This document shows, piece after piece, positions 61,602 to 64,000 of a stretch of 64,000 bases of DNA; the stretch's first letter is position 1; every line of letters begins with the position of its first letter. Source of the stretch: Streptomyces sulphureus DSM 40104 (GTDB lineage: Bacteria; Actinomycetota; Actinomycetes; Streptomycetales; Streptomycetaceae); contig NZ_KB905820.1 in the NCBI RefSeq assembly GCF_000381025.1, positions 124,001 to 188,000 on the forward strand, in the 5' to 3' direction. The notes beneath the pieces were generated by a model. It was not told the DNA's origin and did no database searches. It saw only the letters and a program-made list of their open reading frames with translations. Position numbers and translations under genes: made by a program.

Positions 61602-62294
61602 TCACCCCAGCGCCGCGATCACGTCCTCGGCCATGCGTGCGCTGGACGCCGGGTTCTGGCCGGTGCACAGGTTGCGGTCGCGCACGTTGAACTGCTGGTA
61701 GGCCGGACCCCCTGAGTGGACGGCGCCCCTCTCCCTCAGCCGGGCGGCGAGCAGCCACGGTGCGCCCTCTGCCGTGCCGAAGAGCCGCTCCTCCTCGTCG
61801 GTGAACGCCGCCATCTCACGGCCGGCGAAGAGCCACCTCCCTTTTGCGTCGACGGCGCTGAGCAGGGCGGCAGGTCCGTGGCAGACAGCTCCGATGACCT
61901 TTCCGGCCGCGTCCGCGGCGGTCAGCAACCGGCCGAGGTCGGCATCCTGGAAGAGATCCACGACCGGACCGTGGCCGCCGGGGAGCACCATCGCGGCGTA
62001 GTCGTCGATGCCCACCTCGTCCAACTTCAGCAGGGGGCCGAATGCGCGCAGCGCCTGCTCGGCCTGTGCCACGTAGCGGGCGCAGTCGGCACCGGCAAGC
62101 TCCGGGTCGGCGCTGTGCCGGTCGAGCGGCTGCAGCACTCCGCCGGGGGAAGCGAAGTCGACCGTGTGGCCGGCCTCGACGAACTTCTCGTAGGGGGCGG
62201 CCAGTTCCTCCGCCCAGTAGCCGGTCGGATAGGTCGAGCCGTCGGTGCGCTCCCAGACGTCGGCGGCGGACATGACGATCAGGATCTTGCTCAA
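61602..62294 (-). CDS. DJ-1/PfpI-family protein (Hsp31-like)
   Basis: 230 residues, type 1 glutamine-amidotransferase-like fold. SKILIVMSAADVWERTDGSTYPTGYWAEELAAPYEKF at the start, VLPGGHGPVVDL and the nucleophile elbow IGAVCHGPAALL (Cys ~140) are those of Hsp31/glyoxalase III-like members. TTG 62294, about 7 nt after GAGAGGAAA, is the likely start. It is divergent from an XRE regulator, which may control it. Possible roles: methylglyoxal detoxification or protein deglycation. Confidence 0.88.
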   Translation of the reverse strand: MSKILIVMSAADVWERTDGSTYPTGYWAEELAAPYEKFVEAGHTVDFASPGGVLQPLDRHSADPELAGADCARYVAQAEQALRAFGPLLKLDEVGIDDYAAMVLPGGHGPVVDLFQDADLGRLLTAADAAGKVIGAVCHGPAALLSAVDAKGRWLFAGREMAAFTDEEERLFGTAEGAPWLLAARLRERGAVHSGGPAYQQFNVRDRNLCTGQNPASSARMAEDVIAALG

Positions 62295-62584
62295 TGGGTT
62301 TCCTCTCGATGGGACGGGCTCGCTGGCCTCCGCCGCGCCGTCTGCGGACTTCGCGTCCGGTGCAGAAGCGGGCGTCCGTACCGGGCAGCGGACGCAGCGG
62401 CGTTGCCCCTCCGCGCAGTCGCGCAGCACAAGAGCGGACCGCCGCAGCGAGTCGGCACACATCCACTCTGGGCCGCGCTCGGCGCCGGTGGGGCCGCATA
62501 CCACGCCCTGCACAACAGCGGACCGGTGAACCTGGGACGCACAGGGCCGGCCGCAAGCCGTGGCGATCCGGGACACTGGAGCAC

Positions 62585-63469
62585 GTGGCCAGCAAGAAGC
62601 ACGAACTCGCCGACTTCCTCAAACGGGCCCGCAGCCAGGGCGATCCGTCCAGGGCCGGCCTGCCGTCGGACGGCCGCGTACGTCGTGTCCCGGGCCTGCG
62701 CCGAGAAGAGGTGGCACGCCTGGCCGGGGTGTCGACCGACTACTACACCCGCCTCGAACAGGGCAGGAACATCACACCCTCACCGACCGTGATCGACACG
62801 CTCGGCCGCGCCCTCGCCCTCGACGAGGCAGGACGTGCCCACCTGCGCGACCTCATCGGAGCGACCGCTGCCCCGGCCCGCCGGCACCCCGTCAGCGCCC
62901 AGCGCGTACGCCCGGGCCTCCACCAGCTCCTCGACGCCCTCGACGGCGAACCCGCCCTCGTCCTCGGCCGCCGTACCGACATCCTCGCCGCCAACCGCAT
63001 GGCGCGCGCCCTGTTCGTCGACTTTGCACAACTTCCGCCCCGCGAGCGCAACTACGCGCGCTGGATGCTCCTCGACGACGACGCCCGTGCGCTCTTCACG
63101 GATTGGGAGGACCAAGCACGCGCAGCGGTCGAGAGTCTGCGTCTCGACGCCGGCCGCGACCCCGGCGACCAGGCCACCGCCGCCCTCGTCGCCGAGCTGC
63201 GAGAACGCAGTCGCGCGTTCGACGAGTGGTGGGAGCAGCATCGCGTCCATCAACGCACCCACGGCTCCAAGCGCCTCCGTCATCCCCTCGTCGGCGAACT
63301 CACCGTCCAATACGAGACGTTGACGCTTCCCGCAGACCTCGACACCGTCCTGTACGTCTACACCGCCGAGCCCGGCTCCCCTTCGCAACGGGCCCTCGAC
63401 CTCCTCGCGAGCTGGACTCGCACCACCGGCCCCGAGCGGTCCGTGCACCACCGCGCGCCCGGCCCCTGA
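62585..63469 (+). CDS. XRE-family regulator with MmyB-like ligand domain
   Basis: 294 residues. HTH: LADFLKRARSQGDPSRAGL...VPGLRREEVARLAGVSTDYYTRLEQGRNITPSPTVIDTLGRAL; C-terminal MmyB-like domain (LLDALDGEPALVLGRRTDILAANRMARALFVDF ... LVGELTVQYETLTLPADLDTVLYVYTAEPGS). The pair of divergent genes, regulator plus oxidoreductase-like partner, is common for this family. GTG 62585 directly precedes the HTH. No strong ribosome binding site. Confidence 0.92.
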   Translation: MASKKHELADFLKRARSQGDPSRAGLPSDGRVRRVPGLRREEVARLAGVSTDYYTRLEQGRNITPSPTVIDTLGRALALDEAGRAHLRDLIGATAAPARRHPVSAQRVRPGLHQLLDALDGEPALVLGRRTDILAANRMARALFVDFAQLPPRERNYARWMLLDDDARALFTDWEDQARAAVESLRLDAGRDPGDQATAALVAELRERSRAFDEWWEQHRVHQRTHGSKRLRHPLVGELTVQYETLTLPADLDTVLYVYTAEPGSPSQRALDLLASWTRTTGPERSVHHRAPGP

Positions 63470-63614
63470 CGGCACCCACCCGTTGCGTGAGCCGTGATCG
63501 AGGTCGTTCGAGCAATCGGCGCCCCCGGCAACCTGTGCTCATCCGGCCGCCGTTCGGCAGCACCCGGGCGCTGAACAGACGGGGCCGGAGCGTCGGCCTT
63601 TCCTCACGCCGTTG

Positions 63615-64000
63615 CGGCGGCCGCTTCTTGCAGAGCAGCCGCCGCGCCGTCGGCGAGGGGAATCGCCGTGCCAGGAGACCGCCGTGTCGACCTCCGGCCT
63701 GGCCGGCCGACGCAGCGACTCGGGCACAGTCGGCGTTGAAGACACCCAGCACGGTCCGGCCGACGCTGGCGACCGCGTCACCGGTGAACAGCACGCCCGG
63801 AGCGGGCAGGTGGAGTGCGATCGACCCTTCCGTGTGCCCGGACACCGCGACCAGCACCGCCGTCCTCCACCCGTCGGTACACCAGGCACGGCGGTGCCGA
63901 CTGCAGCGGGGGTAACGCCGCCCGGGTCGGCAGCTCGAACTCCTCCAGCTCCGGCGGCACTCCCTCCGCCTCCCCGGGATCACCGATGCCTCCAACCGGT
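63615..64000 (-). pseudogene. Metallo-beta-lactamase-fold hydrolase, frameshifted and cut by the window edge
   Basis: Three minus frames carry consecutive parts of one protein: PPELEEFELPTRAALPPLQSAPPCLVYRRVEDG (to about 63860), then SGHTEGSIALHLPAPGVLFTGDAVASVGRTVLGVFNAD (63857-63707), then RPARPEVDTAVSWHGDSP (about 63718-63640). The GHTxGS and LFTGD motifs belong to the MBL fold. At least two frameshifts are needed, so the gene looks inactive unless there are sequencing errors. The N-terminal part with HxHxDH lies outside the window. Confidence 0.72.

Overview
The window is chromosomal DNA of a high-GC actinomycete, almost certainly Streptomyces. Codon use is strongly GC-biased, and GTG and TTG starts are common. 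Typical Streptomyces families are present: an SSI-type protease inhibitor, a SigE-family sigma factor, SpoIIE-type phosphatases with RsbW-like kinases, a DyP/Sco/PCuAC copper cluster, and GlnA4-like amine utilisation genes. There is no dnaA, dnaN, rRNA operon or CRISPR array.

Region 1-9.3 kb (minus strand): a truncated HAD hydrolase, serS and pheA, with a cluster of DnaA-box-like sites between serS and pheA. Upstream lies an extracytoplasmic copper block: a Tat-exported DyP peroxidase, a CopC-CopD fusion, a PCu(A)C lipoprotein, Sco and YcnI. A strong hairpin separates ycnI from sco. A membrane protein of unknown role follows.

Region 9.5-21.1 kb: two RsbW-like ATPases and two SpoIIE/PP2C-type proteins, one with a degenerate metal motif, interspersed with aminopeptidase P, a primase-polymerase-like protein, a SEC-C protein, a glycerophosphodiester phosphodiesterase and a membrane-anchored HtrA-like protease, ending at tRNA-Ser(UGA).

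Region 21.3-33.3 kb: a four-helix membrane protein, a small Asn-rich secreted protein, a DUF1906 secreted protein, a SigE-family sigma factor, an acyl-CoA ligase, a 1,709-residue PAS/pseudokinase/receiver protein with a tandem-repeat linker, an SSI-type inhibitor, then tRNA-Ser(GCU) and tRNA-Arg(ACG).

Region 33.3-38.3 kb is gene-poor and looks accessory: a frameshifted transposase remnant, a DEAD-box RNA helicase, a cold-shock protein, a MerR-type regulator and over 1 kb without a convincing gene.

Region 38.3-45.3 kb is a compact catabolic locus: C26 glutamine amidotransferase, ethanolamine-type permease and FadR-type regulator on one strand, and a divergent GlnA4-like gamma-glutamyl-amine synthetase, aldehyde dehydrogenase and SDR on the other. 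The genes fit import of ethanolamine or another small amine, gamma-glutamylation, oxidation and removal of the glutamyl group.

Region 45.5-64 kb is a mosaic of short units: LysR, Nudix, a PPOX-like protein with a flavohaemoglobin, HAD phosphatase, GNAT, ketopantoate reductase-like, an ArsR regulator divergent from peptide deformylase across a tandem palindromic operator, a CGNR zinc-finger protein, a mismatch glycosylase, a PTP-type phosphatase, a LysR/SDR pair, an AraC/hydrolase pair, a DIP1984-family protein, a DJ-1/PfpI and XRE pair, and a frameshifted metallo-beta-lactamase-fold pseudogene at the right edge.
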